This document shows positions 8,548 through 17,692 of a stretch of 64,000 bases of DNA, one piece after another (position 1 is the stretch's first letter; every line of letters starts with the position of its first letter). The stretch covers positions 1,922,001-1,986,000 of the forward strand of contig CAVYRS010000001.1 in NCBI GenBank assembly GCA_963770995.1. Direction: 5' to 3'. This DNA comes from CAVSWN01 sp963770995 (lineage in GTDB: Bacteria; Acidobacteriota; Vicinamibacteria; Vicinamibacterales; CAVVIG01). Under the pieces are notes generated by a model that searched no databases, was not told the origin of the DNA, and saw nothing but the letters and a program-made list of their open reading frames with translations. Both the position numbers and the translations under genes were made by a program.

Positions 8548-9523
8548 TCGCCAGCGGCAGCACGATGATCGCGAGCGGCAGGAAGTGCCGAAGCTCGCGA
8601 ATGTAAATCACCGGATACGCGAGCAGCAGGTAGACGGCGCCCGTGGCGGCCAGATGCTTCGCAAATGGATCCGCAATCTTGAGCACGCGCCGTACGGCGA
8701 GGATCCAGAACACGTTGTAGAACAACGCGACCTTGATGTTGTTCTTGATGGTCAAGCTGAACTCGTACATCGACCGCTGCAAAAACGGGACATTCGCGAA
8801 CACCATGTCCCACCAGGCCCACTTCGTGAGCGGGGCTGGATACAGCGTGCGCAGCACCGCCGTCGGAATGGCCAAGGCGATCACCGACACCACGAACGCG
8901 ACGCGCGCCCGTCGCGACGTCAGCGACTCGAACGCCAGCAGGATCGGCACCAGCATCATGGTTTCCTTCGCCCACGCGCCGACGAAGGTCAAGGCCGCGG
9001 CTTCCATGTAGCGCTCGGCGCGAATCAGGTACACAGCGCCAAACCAGCACGTCACCATGACGTAGTCGTTGGTGAAGTAGATCCGGTACTGCTCGCCGGT
9101 GAACCCCGCCACCGTCAGCAGGAGATAGAACCCGATGACCGCGTAGGCGCCGCCTTCGCTCGTGTACCAGCGGCTGAAAAGAAACAGCAGGCACGTTGAC
9201 GCAAACAGCAGCAGCGTCTTCATCACCAGATCGATTTGGTGAGGAGGAAACCCGGTCAGCCGCTCCCCCGCATACACGAGATAGCTGCCGAGCAGCCGCC
9301 ACTGATAAGGGAAACCTGCCACGCCGGCCAGCATGTCGCGGTACTCGCTGATCGAGAGGTTCGACGCGATCGATCCCGAGCTGGCGTCGATCGTGTGGAG
9401 CGACCACGACGTGCAGTACACCGCGATGATGCAGAAGGCGCCGATCAGCGCCGCTGTCGACAGCGAAAGTCCGGGCCTCACGCGGTCGATCGCCACCGGC
9501 GTCACCGGCTCAGAATAGGTCAT
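8492..9523 (-). CDS. Polytopic membrane protein, GT-C-like
   Basis: 343 residues with about nine hydrophobic segments and no named family recognised. FPYQWRLLGSYLVY in the first outer region and GAWAKETMMLVPILL in the middle echo the FRxL and AKEFxxxP motifs of the QQPxRALWNFHF proteins, so it may be a distant relative, but it lacks that signature. The ATG at 9523 was chosen because the longer frame to 9646 runs into the divergent gene. The start lies 28 bases from that of the 9552 gene, so both share one very short divergent promoter region. The likely role is an inner-membrane sugar transferase in envelope glycan synthesis, by inference only. Confidence 0.7.
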   Translation of the reverse strand: MTYSEPVTPVAIDRVRPGLSLSTAALIGAFCIIAVYCTSWSLHTIDASSGSIASNLSISEYRDMLAGVAGFPYQWRLLGSYLVYAGERLTGFPPHQIDLVMKTLLLFASTCLLFLFSRWYTSEGGAYAVIGFYLLLTVAGFTGEQYRIYFTNDYVMVTCWFGAVYLIRAERYMEAAALTFVGAWAKETMMLVPILLAFESLTSRRARVAFVVSVIALAIPTAVLRTLYPAPLTKWAWWDMVFANVPFLQRSMYEFSLTIKNNIKVALFYNVFWILAVRRVLKIADPFAKHLAATGAVYLLLAYPVIYIRELRHFLPLAIIVLPLAINAIEQRSPSLASARRIP

Positions 9524-9529
9524 CTGGAG

Positions 9530-9535
9530 TACAGT
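9530..9535 (+). promoter_or_regulatory. Putative -10 element (TACAGT)
   Basis: TACAGT sits in the 28-base divergent gap and would place transcription start near 9542, about 10 bases before the ATG at 9552. No clear -35. It is supported only by the same arrangement recurring at other tight divergent gaps in this window. Confidence 0.25.
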
Positions 9536-9551
9536 CTGGTGTCTGCGAGTG

Positions 9552-10652
9552 ATGACACGTTCTGTGGGTCGGTTTCTCGCGATTGTCCTGGTACTCGGGG
9601 CGATCGCGGCCATCGGGAACACGCCGCAATTCGCCGACCGCGACATCTACCAGACGATTGGCCGTCAGCTGATCGTGCTCGACTGCCACGACGTGCACTG
9701 CTACCGCCTTCTCCCGGCGCCGTTCATCGAGCCGCTTCCCGGCCCGTCGCTGCTGAAATGGAAAATCTACGCGGTGCTCGCCAACGCCGCGGCGGCCATC
9801 GCGCTCGGCCGGCTGTCCCTGGTGCTGGGGCTGTCGGCGCGCGCGTCGGTGTTCGCGACGTGGATTGCGGCGCTGGGATTCGGGCCGATGCAGTCCGTGC
9901 TCGATCCGTACACGTCTGACCCCGTGATGTATCTGCTCGCGCCGCTGATGATGGCCGACCTGCTCGCAGGCCGCCTCGCCCGCGCCGGGCTCATGGGCAG
10001 CCTTGGCGTGCTCGCGAAGGAATTCGCCGCGGCGCCGCTGTGGATCTTCATGCTGCTGTCCGGGCTTCAACGCCGCTGGGACTCCGCGATACGCGCGGCT
10101 CTGGCGGCCGCGACCGCGACGCTCGCGTGGTTCGCGCTCCAGACCACGCTGATGACGCTCTACAACTACAGCTACGGGAACAACCCATCGGTCATTCGGC
10201 TGCTCGAGGGCGGCTATTTCAAAGTCTGGATGACGGCTCTCGGCTGGCCCCGCGGTCTCGCGGCGTTGTTCATGACGTTCGGCCCGCTGTTCGTGTTGAT
10301 GCCCGCCGGCTTCATGCGCGCCGACCGCACGCTTCGGCTCCTCGCGGCCGCGTCGGTGCCGGCGATGGCCGCGTTCGTCTACGTGCAACAACCCGACCGC
10401 GCGCTCTGGAACTTTCACTTCGTCGCCATCCCGATCGCCATCCTTGCGCTCGAGGCCCTGCCCGATCGCCTCTGCTGGCTGTTCGTCGCCGCGTTCGGCG
10501 TCGCCAATCTGAAACTTGGCGACAGCCAGCCGATCGCCGTGTCCCTGGTCCGCGGCGTGATGCTCCTCGTGTCGCTCGCGATCGCGGCGATGGCTCTGGC
10601 GTCTGCGTCGCGTCGACGTGGCGCCGAAGTCTTCGGAGCGGAGGCGTCGTGA
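9552..10652 (+). CDS. Polytopic membrane protein, QQPxRALWNFHF family (GT-C-like?)
   Basis: 366 residues when started at ATG 9552 (GTG at 9549 is also possible), exactly the length of its homologue at 2070-3170. It shares the whole motif set: ADRDIYQTIGRQ in the first outer loop, DCHDVHCYR (C-x3-H-C-[FY]-R), KWKIYAVLANA, GVLAKEFAAAP and QQPDRALWNFHF. There are about ten membrane segments. Its stop overlaps the next start as GTGA, and that gene is again an SGNH protein, so the pair reproduces the arrangement at 973-3170. The family is unnamed to me; a lipid-linked-sugar transferase or glycan acyl-modification role are both possible. Confidence 0.8.
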   Translation: MTRSVGRFLAIVLVLGAIAAIGNTPQFADRDIYQTIGRQLIVLDCHDVHCYRLLPAPFIEPLPGPSLLKWKIYAVLANAAAAIALGRLSLVLGLSARASVFATWIAALGFGPMQSVLDPYTSDPVMYLLAPLMMADLLAGRLARAGLMGSLGVLAKEFAAAPLWIFMLLSGLQRRWDSAIRAALAAATATLAWFALQTTLMTLYNYSYGNNPSVIRLLEGGYFKVWMTALGWPRGLAALFMTFGPLFVLMPAGFMRADRTLRLLAAASVPAMAAFVYVQQPDRALWNFHFVAIPIAILALEALPDRLCWLFVAAFGVANLKLGDSQPIAVSLVRGVMLLVSLAIAAMALASASRRRGAEVFGAEAS

Positions 10653-11579
10653 GCCTGTCGCGCCGAACGACAATGGCGCTCTTCGCGCTCGAAGCGTTGG
10701 CCTTCGCGTTCATGGTATTCGCGCTGATCGATCGGCGCGTCCACCAGTCCGACCCGGCGCGGCATCAACCAGTGGGGCTACCGGGGCGCTGCGCGCGGCG
10801 AACGGCTGCCGGGCGAAATCCGGGTCGCGCTCCTCGGCGGCAGCGCCGCGTTCGAAGGCGGCACGATTCTCGAAGAAACGATGGCGAACAACCTGCTGTA
10901 TCAGTTGCAGGAGGTGGGCCGGCCGCGTAGTCAGGAATACAGCATCGTCAATCTGTCGGAACCGCAGGTGTCGGCCGATTCCTACGCGACCACGCTGCGC
11001 GCCTACGAGTTCCTCGATCCCGACGTCGTCGTGATCTTCGACGGCTACGATGCGATCGCGGGTCAGCCGGCGCATGCCCGCCAGCGATCGTTCGTGTTTC
11101 GCACGTTCGGGTATCTGCCGATCCTGCCAGCGCGGATCCTCGGCCGGCCGGCCTGGCTGTCGGATCCAGACGGCGGCGTGCTCGACATGCTCAAGGACGG
11201 CCAAAGTGAACCAGCCGACGTGGGCTGCACCGGCGGCTCGAAAGCGTACTGCGAGGCAATGGCCGATACGGTCCGGTACGCGCTGCAGCGCGGATACCCG
11301 ATTGTCGTCGCGTCGCCTCCATCCGCATCCGCGCGCCACGCGGCCCAACAGCGATCGCTGGGGACGGCGCTGACGGAGGCGTTCGGCAGCGACCCGCGCT
11401 TCATGTATCTCGATCTTGGAACGTCGATCAATTTGTCCAACCCGGCGGAATCGCCGGACGGTCTTCGTCGCACGATTCTCGGCAATCATGAGGTCGGCCA
11501 GCGCATCGCCGTCGGAATCCTGGGGCTGCTCGAACGGCTTGCGGTTCCCGCTAGGGCACGTTCCGGTGATTCGCGATGA
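10649..11579 (+). CDS. SGNH-like hydrolase with apparent frameshift
   Basis: Starts GTG 10649, overlapping the membrane-protein stop as GTGA. The first about 37 residues (an N-terminal anchor, MALFALEALAFAFMVFALI) are in one frame; from about 10755-10772 the homology moves to another frame, which reads GINQWGYRGAARGE, then LLGGSAAFEGG (block I), LSEPQVSADS, FDGYDAI (block III region) and LGNHEVGQRIA (block V His). One base too many or two too few explains it. There is no usable start codon in the second frame, so the intact product would be about 309 residues. It is a partner of the preceding membrane protein, as in the 973-3170 pair. The lesion could be genuine or a sequencing error. Confidence 0.7.
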
Positions 11580-12804
11580 TCCACGTGTAGGTGTGGAGCG
11601 ATCCGACAGCCGCGAGCGACGCCGCCGCCATCCGCATGCCGACCGTCGACGCGGCGGCCGCCGCGTACCGCCAGATGAAGATCGCGAGGAACATCGCGCC
11701 GATCGCGTAGAGATTCCAGTCGTCGAACACGCCGTTCAGCGCCCGCCACACCGCATGGAACACGAGCATCGATCCAGCGCCGACGGCCAGAAACTGCGTC
11801 ACCTCGTCGGACGATGAGCGAAACGAGATGGCCAGTGGAACGAGCAACGCTACGGCCGGACAGAGCCACAGCAGCAGCCGCAGCTGGTCGGCGTAGTAGC
11901 TGGCTGGCATGCCGATCGCGAACACGCCGTCTCCGCGCAGCGCATGCCCGGCGTACGTCGAGAAGAACCGCCACAGCGGAAGCCCGTAGAAGTGGAACAC
12001 CACGAAGATCAGCGCGATCGTCCCTCCGCCGACGGCGAAGCCGGTGGCCGCCTCCCGAACATCGCCGGTTCGCGCCCGAGACACGATCGCAAGATAGAGC
12101 GCCGACGGCAGCAACCAGCCGGCCTCGAGGTGAAAGCAGATCGCCATCGCGAGCGCGAACGCCGGAACCCACAGCGGCACCTCCCGGGCCAGGAACCGGC
12201 ACGCGGCGAGGATGTACACGGCGACCAGCGCTGCCGTGACCGTGTAGTTCTCTACGTCGCCGAAGAACAGCTGCATGTAGGCGCCAGACAGCACGCCTGC
12301 CAGGAACAACCAGGTGCGGTCCGGCGCCAGCCGTCTCGCAAGGCGCAGGAGTACATAGATGAACACGACAGCGGCGGTGCACGACACGACCTGATACGAG
12401 AACACGACCGACCAGCCCCACCAGCGATGTGTGTACTCCCAGACTTTCGAATGCAGGAACAGCTCGAGCAGCTCGTCGTGCGAGAGATGCGCGCCGAGGA
12501 GCGGGACATCCCGCTCGAGCTTCGGCGTCAGCATGTGGCCGTCCTGGTTGAGGACGTTCGTGCGGAGCAGAAAGAACAAGGGCCATGTCGCGGCAGCAAT
12601 CAATGCCGCGGTCGAACGGCGCTCCACCGACACGGCGGGGTTGGTCCAGGCCAACGTCAGCGCCACTGCCACTGCGAACGAGGTAATCACGATCGAATCG
12701 ACAAGAAACAGCGTCGTCACGACCGCGATCGCGATCCACATGCAGAGCTCGGCGAAATTCACCGCAGGGCGAAATCCCCGCGTGCGCGCGGGCGAGGCGA
12801 TCAT
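11551..12804 (-). CDS. Polytopic membrane protein, probable GT-C glycosyltransferase
   Basis: 417 residues, about eleven membrane segments. The first outer loop reads LRTNVLNQDGHMLTPKLERDVPLLGAHLSHDELLELFLHSKVWEYT, followed later by FFGDVENYTVTAALV and FHLEAGWLLP; the charged outer loops resemble GT-C enzymes, but no standard family motif is secure. ATG 12804 overlaps the upstream GT87-like stop as ATGA, indicating coupled translation. The 3' end overlaps the convergent SGNH gene by 29 bases. Probable role: addition of a sugar from a polyprenyl-phosphate donor on the outer face of the membrane. Confidence 0.7.
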   Translation of the reverse strand: MIASPARTRGFRPAVNFAELCMWIAIAVVTTLFLVDSIVITSFAVAVALTLAWTNPAVSVERRSTAALIAAATWPLFFLLRTNVLNQDGHMLTPKLERDVPLLGAHLSHDELLELFLHSKVWEYTHRWWGWSVVFSYQVVSCTAAVVFIYVLLRLARRLAPDRTWLFLAGVLSGAYMQLFFGDVENYTVTAALVAVYILAACRFLAREVPLWVPAFALAMAICFHLEAGWLLPSALYLAIVSRARTGDVREAATGFAVGGGTIALIFVVFHFYGLPLWRFFSTYAGHALRGDGVFAIGMPASYYADQLRLLLWLCPAVALLVPLAISFRSSSDEVTQFLAVGAGSMLVFHAVWRALNGVFDDWNLYAIGAMFLAIFIWRYAAAAASTVGMRMAAASLAAVGSLHTYTWIIANHRNVP

Positions 12805-14036
12805 CGTTTCCACACGTGGCGCGCGAGCAGAACCAGAAGCGAGACCAGGATCGCGTTACGCGCGAACAGCAGCGCGAATCCGAGCGGCCGCATCTCGAAC
12901 ACCGCCAGGAAAAACCGCGGGTAAATCAGCGTGGTCAATCCGGTCACGAGCGTCAAGGCCGCACACCAGAGCCAGTGTGCGCGGCCTGCCGGCATGGCCT
13001 CCGCGCCGGCGAGGAGCAGCAACGGAATCAGCCAGAGAAAGTACTGCGGGGAAAGCACCTTCGACAGGCTGACGAAGACGGCGAGACCGATGGTTGCCGC
13101 GACGACCACCGAGCCTGGCCAGGGACGCGCGCGTTCCGCGGCCAGACACACACCAACGGCAACCACCGACGCTACGACAGACAGCTGCGCGATCGCTTTC
13201 GACCATGGACCGATCAACTCGATCGAATGCTCGACGTGCGCCGCTGAGATCGCCTGACCCATCCATCGCATCGGCCACAGCAGCGTGGCCCAGACGGACT
13301 CGATTTCGAGCCCACGGCCGACGTGGTAGTTGAGGAAACTCAACGACGCGCCGCCGGCGATCGGCCAGAGCACGATGAAGGGCGCCGCCACGCCCACGAC
13401 AAACCAGAGCAGCAGACGTCCGCGCTCGCCGGCTGTGATGCCTCGCCAATCGTGCGCGAGCACGAACGGCAACATCAGCGCCGGCGCAACCTTGTACGAC
13501 GCCGCCAGGCCAAGGACTCCATACGACAGGGACCGTCTGCCGCCGGTCGTCCCGGAGGCGGGCGCGAGGGTCAACCAGCTCCAGAGCATCAACAGGAACA
13601 GCAGCCCGGTATCGAGACGCGTCGCGAGAAACTCACGGAGCAATGTGGTGGCGACCACGTAGGCCGCGGCAAGGAGCCACACGCGGCCCGGCGCAAGGCG
13701 CCGCGCAACCAGGAGAAAGAGACCGAACGCCGCGAGCTCGAAGGTGACGGCGATCCAGGCGAACCGGTGAACGTAGGTGACCCAGTCGGTCGTGCCGGGC
13801 GCGCGCATGACCAGCCAGGCGGCAGGCGGATACTCGATCGCGAAATCCGCGTATGGCGCCTGCCCGCCGGCCGCCCTGCGCACGTAGTCGAAATAGAAAT
13901 CGAGATCCGTCCCCGGGTTCGTGTAGGGCCGGAGCAATAGCCGGCCCCTGCTGATCGGGTACAGCACGAGGACGAGGAGCTGACACGCGAGCCGCACGAA
14001 GCGCCCATCAGACTCCCGCGGCGGTTGGGACGGCAT
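12801..14036 (-). CDS. GT87-like (DUF2029) membrane glycosyltransferase
   Basis: 411 residues with about eleven membrane segments. DUF2029/GT87 hallmarks are present: YADFAIEYPPAAW after the first segment and SLSKVLSPQYFLWLIPLLLL near the C-terminus, with YKVAPALMLPF in between. GT87 enzymes such as mycobacterial PimE move mannose from polyprenyl-phosphate-mannose to a lipid or glycan outside the membrane. The start overlaps the upstream gene by 29 bases and the end overlaps the downstream gene as ATGA. A second GT87-like protein is encoded at 19298-20707. Confidence 0.8.
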   Translation of the reverse strand: MPSQPPRESDGRFVRLACQLLVLVLYPISRGRLLLRPYTNPGTDLDFYFDYVRRAAGGQAPYADFAIEYPPAAWLVMRAPGTTDWVTYVHRFAWIAVTFELAAFGLFLLVARRLAPGRVWLLAAAYVVATTLLREFLATRLDTGLLFLLMLWSWLTLAPASGTTGGRRSLSYGVLGLAASYKVAPALMLPFVLAHDWRGITAGERGRLLLWFVVGVAAPFIVLWPIAGGASLSFLNYHVGRGLEIESVWATLLWPMRWMGQAISAAHVEHSIELIGPWSKAIAQLSVVASVVAVGVCLAAERARPWPGSVVVAATIGLAVFVSLSKVLSPQYFLWLIPLLLLAGAEAMPAGRAHWLWCAALTLVTGLTTLIYPRFFLAVFEMRPLGFALLFARNAILVSLLVLLARHVWKR

Positions 14037-15384
14037 CGGAGCGTCGGAACCACATCTCGAAACACGTCACGAGCGCGGCCACCTGGCCGGCGATCAGAAT
14101 GAACAGCCCGTATCGGGCTTCCGACATCGGGGCTGCGACGAGAACGCTGAGCTCCAGCGCCACGGCGAGGTAGATGGTCACTCGCATCGCGCTCGTGGGC
14201 TCACCGCGCACCTTCGCCGACACGATCAACGCGATCAGCCACAATCCAGCATTGCCGACAACGACCGCCAGCGCGTTCCAGGCTCTCGCGATCACTCGCA
14301 CCGTCCCCGCAACGCGAGGAAACGTCCATTCCAGATCCAGATTGTTCGGAAGGATGGTCGAGTGAATGAACGGCAGGTTATCCATACGTGGCACGCCCGC
14401 CACGAAGGGTGGAAGGAATATCCGGACGCGCTCAGCGTGCGCCAGCAACATCTGAAGCGGATTCTGTAGAGCCAGCCCGAGCCACACGCGAAGCAACGCA
14501 CCAGGATTCTCGCGCACGGGCGCTGGTCGGAACGATGCAGCGGCAAACAGTTCCTTGGCCATGAAGCGGCACGCGTTCGGCTGAGGCCAGTCGGTCCGGC
14601 TCGCCACAGTCGTGAGGTACGCCCAGCTGCCGTCGGACACCTGGACGCCCTCCTTGCTCAGGAGGCACGAGATATCGGTAATGGCCCATTCGACCGCGCC
14701 CAGAGGGTCAGCGATCTGACTGTGTCCGGCGATGCGCGTCGCCGCAAACGTTCCCGCGAGCACGGCGCCGGCCACGATCAGCAGTGTCAACCCTTGGCGA
14801 ACGAGAACGGTACCCGGCATCAGCAGACATGCCAGCCCGGCGGCCAGCACCACGGCGACACCGTTGTGACGCGTGGCGATCAGCAACACCGCGAGCACCA
14901 GGAGGGCTACGTCCACTACGCGCGGCCACGCGGCGGCGCCGGCCCGGCCGACGACGGCCGCGCAGATGAGCAGGCCCGTCGTCATTTCGACGTCGTGGCG
15001 CACCTGAATGCCGAGTGCTCCGACGAGCGGCGTGGCGCAGACCAGGCAAATCGCCAACGCGCGCGAACGGCCACGCGGAAAACACGCCGCCGCCCAATAG
15101 CGAACCGCGAAGGTCAACGTCAGGACGCCGAACAGGGTCAAGAACGGAATCGCGCGCGTCCCGAACGTGACCAGGCGGATGAAGTAGATCCACCATGCCG
15201 TGAACCAGACCGAAACCGGGCCATTGCGGGCTTCGGCCAGGTTCATCAACGAATCCTCGCCAAACAGACCCGGGTACATCGCGATCCACCACGCCAGACC
15301 GATCGCCAACGGGAGCCACGGTTCGGCCCTGACGAGAAAGCTTTCTCGTGTCGCCCGCGGCGGAGGCACCACTACCCCGACCAT
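14008..15384 (-). CDS. Polytopic membrane protein, DUF6020-like/GT-C-like
   Basis: 458 residues, about eleven membrane segments plus a soluble loop around 230-330 that includes SWAYLTTVASRTDWPQPNACRFM. The first outer loop, AMYPGLFGEDSLMNLAEARNG, resembles PG-x-D-S motifs of DUF6020-type proteins, and the QVRHDVEMTTGLL and TRHNGVAVVLAAG segments are typical of such GT-C relatives. ATG 15384 overlaps the upstream gene by 13 bases; the longer frame to 15447 is unlikely. It probably belongs to the same minus-strand operon as its neighbours. Substrate unknown. Confidence 0.7.
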   Translation of the reverse strand: MVGVVVPPPRATRESFLVRAEPWLPLAIGLAWWIAMYPGLFGEDSLMNLAEARNGPVSVWFTAWWIYFIRLVTFGTRAIPFLTLFGVLTLTFAVRYWAAACFPRGRSRALAICLVCATPLVGALGIQVRHDVEMTTGLLICAAVVGRAGAAAWPRVVDVALLVLAVLLIATRHNGVAVVLAAGLACLLMPGTVLVRQGLTLLIVAGAVLAGTFAATRIAGHSQIADPLGAVEWAITDISCLLSKEGVQVSDGSWAYLTTVASRTDWPQPNACRFMAKELFAAASFRPAPVRENPGALLRVWLGLALQNPLQMLLAHAERVRIFLPPFVAGVPRMDNLPFIHSTILPNNLDLEWTFPRVAGTVRVIARAWNALAVVVGNAGLWLIALIVSAKVRGEPTSAMRVTIYLAVALELSVLVAAPMSEARYGLFILIAGQVAALVTCFEMWFRRSDAVPTAAGV

Positions 15385-16577
15385 CGCGTCCAGATCGCAC
15401 GGGCACCACCGGGCGCGAACGCCAGGAGCAACGGCTCTGCGCCCCACCGGTGACGCATCTCGACGAACATGATGGCGTGCACAATCGACACTGACGCGAA
15501 GTAGATCACGATCAACGCCGCGTCCGCCCGGAATGCCGATTGCCGATACACGGCACCAATGCCGACGCCCGCAGCAGCCAGCACGACCAGGTAGTAAGCG
15601 AAGTACACGTAGAAGAATCCCGCGGGATACGCCTGGCCGCTGTTCGGCGGCGCCGTCCAGAAGTAGACGAACTTCTTTACGACGAGCCCGGCCGCGCGCG
15701 CCGGATCCTTGCGGATTTCAGCAAAGGCTTCGTCGCGAAAGAGGCGAAACTGACCCGTCTCGTCGCGACGCCGCCACTCCTGGGTGAGCCGTTGGGGCGC
15801 CGCCTCGTACACGTTCTGCCCCCCTGCCAGATATCCCGACCCGTTCGAGTACGTCGCATTCCCCTTCCACAGCTGCTGCATCGTCATCGTCTCGAGCATG
15901 AGCATGCCGTGAATCGAGTAATTGCGAGCCGCCCAGGGCAGAATGACCACCAGGAGTCCGCCGGCGACGGCGGACGCCGTTCGGAGACCGCGCGGCCGAG
16001 GCTGGACGACCAACGCGAGCCAGATGAGACTCGCGGCGCAAAACAGCATCATGCTGCCGCGTTGGAAGATGGCCAACCCCATCGCGACGCCTGTTGCGGC
16101 CGCGGTCCACGGCCGTCGGTTCTCACGCAATCGCAACAACAGCCAGACGGTGACCATCATCATCAACGAATCGAATCCGAGCGGATGCAGCTTGCGCGCG
16201 TCGTAGTAGATCAGCGCAGGATGAAACGTGACCAGGGCGGCTGCGAGCAGCGCGTCGGTGTCCGGGAAGAAGCGGCGTGCGATCTGAAACACGACAATCG
16301 CCAGAAGGCCGGCGTACAGCGACTGAACGACGACCATGGCTGGTGGCTGCAGCGGAAACAGCCAGTCGGTGACCGCGTTGATACCGATGTACCCGAGCCC
16401 GGCATAGAAGCTGCGATACGGCGTGCCCAGGTGCTCGTAGACGTAGCCGCGGCCGGCGACGAGGTGCCGAGCCAGGTCGTCGTACTCGAAGCGCTCGGGC
16501 GGCCCGCTCACCGCGATCAGCGCAAGCCGGAGTGCCAGGCCAGCAACGACGACGAGCGTGAGGCGCCGCGCTACGAT
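15372..16577 (-). CDS. GT39/ArnT-like membrane glycosyltransferase; start unclear
   Basis: About 401 residues from IVARRLTLVVVAGLALRLAL. The first outer loop has EYDDLARHLVAGRGYVYEHLGTPYRSFYAGLGY, the acidic pair and Y-x-x-x-x-G-x-P pattern of ArnT/PMT-type enzymes; then FHPALIYYDARKLHPLGFD and AARNYSIHG follow. There are about ten membrane segments. The start is a problem: between the predicted first membrane segment and ATG 16808 only a GTG at 16739 is in frame, and both would overlap the upstream gene by over 160 bases. I have placed the end at the ATC of position 16577, next to the upstream TAG. A non-standard start, or a small indel, are both possible. Confidence 0.7.
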   Translation of the reverse strand: MVARRLTLVVVAGLALRLALIAVSGPPERFEYDDLARHLVAGRGYVYEHLGTPYRSFYAGLGYIGINAVTDWLFPLQPPAMVVVQSLYAGLLAIVVFQIARRFFPDTDALLAAALVTFHPALIYYDARKLHPLGFDSLMMMVTVWLLLRLRENRRPWTAAATGVAMGLAIFQRGSMMLFCAASLIWLALVVQPRPRGLRTASAVAGGLLVVILPWAARNYSIHGMLMLETMTMQQLWKGNATYSNGSGYLAGGQNVYEAAPQRLTQEWRRRDETGQFRLFRDEAFAEIRKDPARAAGLVVKKFVYFWTAPPNSGQAYPAGFFYVYFAYYLVVLAAAGVGIGAVYRQSAFRADAALIVIYFASVSIVHAIMFVEMRHRWGAEPLLLAFAPGGARAIWTRWSG

Positions 16578-17692
16578 GGCGCCACCACAAGGCGCTCGCG
16601 ACGGGCGCGGATGAACGCGACGGCGGCAACCATCGCCATCACGAGCCCAACGGCGTGCGCGTAGCGGGATTGGGGAACGAACGCGACTTCCGCTCCGACC
16701 TTGAGGTACGCGAACAGGTACGCCGCCACGAAGGACCACGCGAATGCCGGCGACATCGACTCCAGCACCAGCGCAGCGAGCGGGCTCGTGAGGAAATGAA
16801 AGTTCCACAATGCGCGATCGGGTTGCTGCAGGTACGCGTAGACGGCCGCAATCGGCAAGGCGGCAATGACGACGCGCCGCAGTTCACGCGACGCGGCCAG
16901 CCAGCCCAGCGGAAACAGCAGCCAAATCGCACCGAACTCGTTGAACATCGCAGCCAGCGCGCCGCGCGCGCTCATCTCTCCCAGCCAGAAGACGAGATAG
17001 CTGCCCTCGAGGAACTTGGGTGAAAGGTTGGGCCCGAACGTATACCCGTACTGACGCCTGAGAAAGAGCTGCAGCCCGAGCCAGACCATGAACGCGATCG
17101 CGCCGGCAGCGGCCGCGCGAAATGCCCTGCCCCATCGGCCATCACGAGCATCGGCGATTCCCGAGATCGCGAACGGCACGACGATGAATTCCTTCGCGAA
17201 GACGCCGACCGACGCGAGACAGCCGGCCGCTGCGATGCGACCCTCGAGCGCCCAGCGCATGACAATCGGAGACCACCAGAACATCAACGGATCGGAGTTG
17301 TATGGCTGCCACAGCGTGCCGAACGATCCGAATCCGAATGCCGTCAAGGCGCCGGCGATGATCGATCCGCGCCTGGTCAGCCCGAACAGAAGCGCGAGAT
17401 CGAAGACGGCAAGCGCGGCTCCCGCGTTCGCCAGAACCGCGTACACCTTCCACTTGAACAGCCAGTTCCCAGGTATGAGGCCGATGGTCCACGGGACTAG
17501 CACGCGGAAACAATGGATCTCCGCGCAACCAGGCGTGATCATCCGCTCGGCTGCGTCGATGTAAAACCCGTTGTCCGGAAGACGGTCACGCGACGCGATG
17601 AAGCCGACGACGGCCAGCGCGAGCACGAAGCCAACATAAAGGCGCAGGCGTCCACGCGCCGCGCCGACGGCGGGTTGGTGTTGGTCGATCAC
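16571..17692 (-). CDS. Polytopic membrane protein, QQPxRALWNFHF family
   Basis: 373 residues, the third and most diverged family member here. It keeps DNGFYIDAAER, GCAEIHCFR (C-x3-H-C-[FY]-R), KWKVYAVLANA, GVFAKEFIVVP and QQPDRALWNFHF. There are about ten membrane segments. GTG 17692 overlaps the upstream stop as GTGA; ATG 17704 is the alternative. Unlike the other two copies it is not followed by an SGNH gene but by a GT39-like gene, so the membrane protein may work with different partners. Named function unknown. Confidence 0.8.
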   Translation of the reverse strand: MIDQHQPAVGAARGRLRLYVGFVLALAVVGFIASRDRLPDNGFYIDAAERMITPGCAEIHCFRVLVPWTIGLIPGNWLFKWKVYAVLANAGAALAVFDLALLFGLTRRGSIIAGALTAFGFGSFGTLWQPYNSDPLMFWWSPIVMRWALEGRIAAAGCLASVGVFAKEFIVVPFAISGIADARDGRWGRAFRAAAAGAIAFMVWLGLQLFLRRQYGYTFGPNLSPKFLEGSYLVFWLGEMSARGALAAMFNEFGAIWLLFPLGWLAASRELRRVVIAALPIAAVYAYLQQPDRALWNFHFLTSPLAALVLESMSPAFAWSFVAAYLFAYLKVGAEVAFVPQSRYAHAVGLVMAMVAAVAFIRARRERLVVAPS

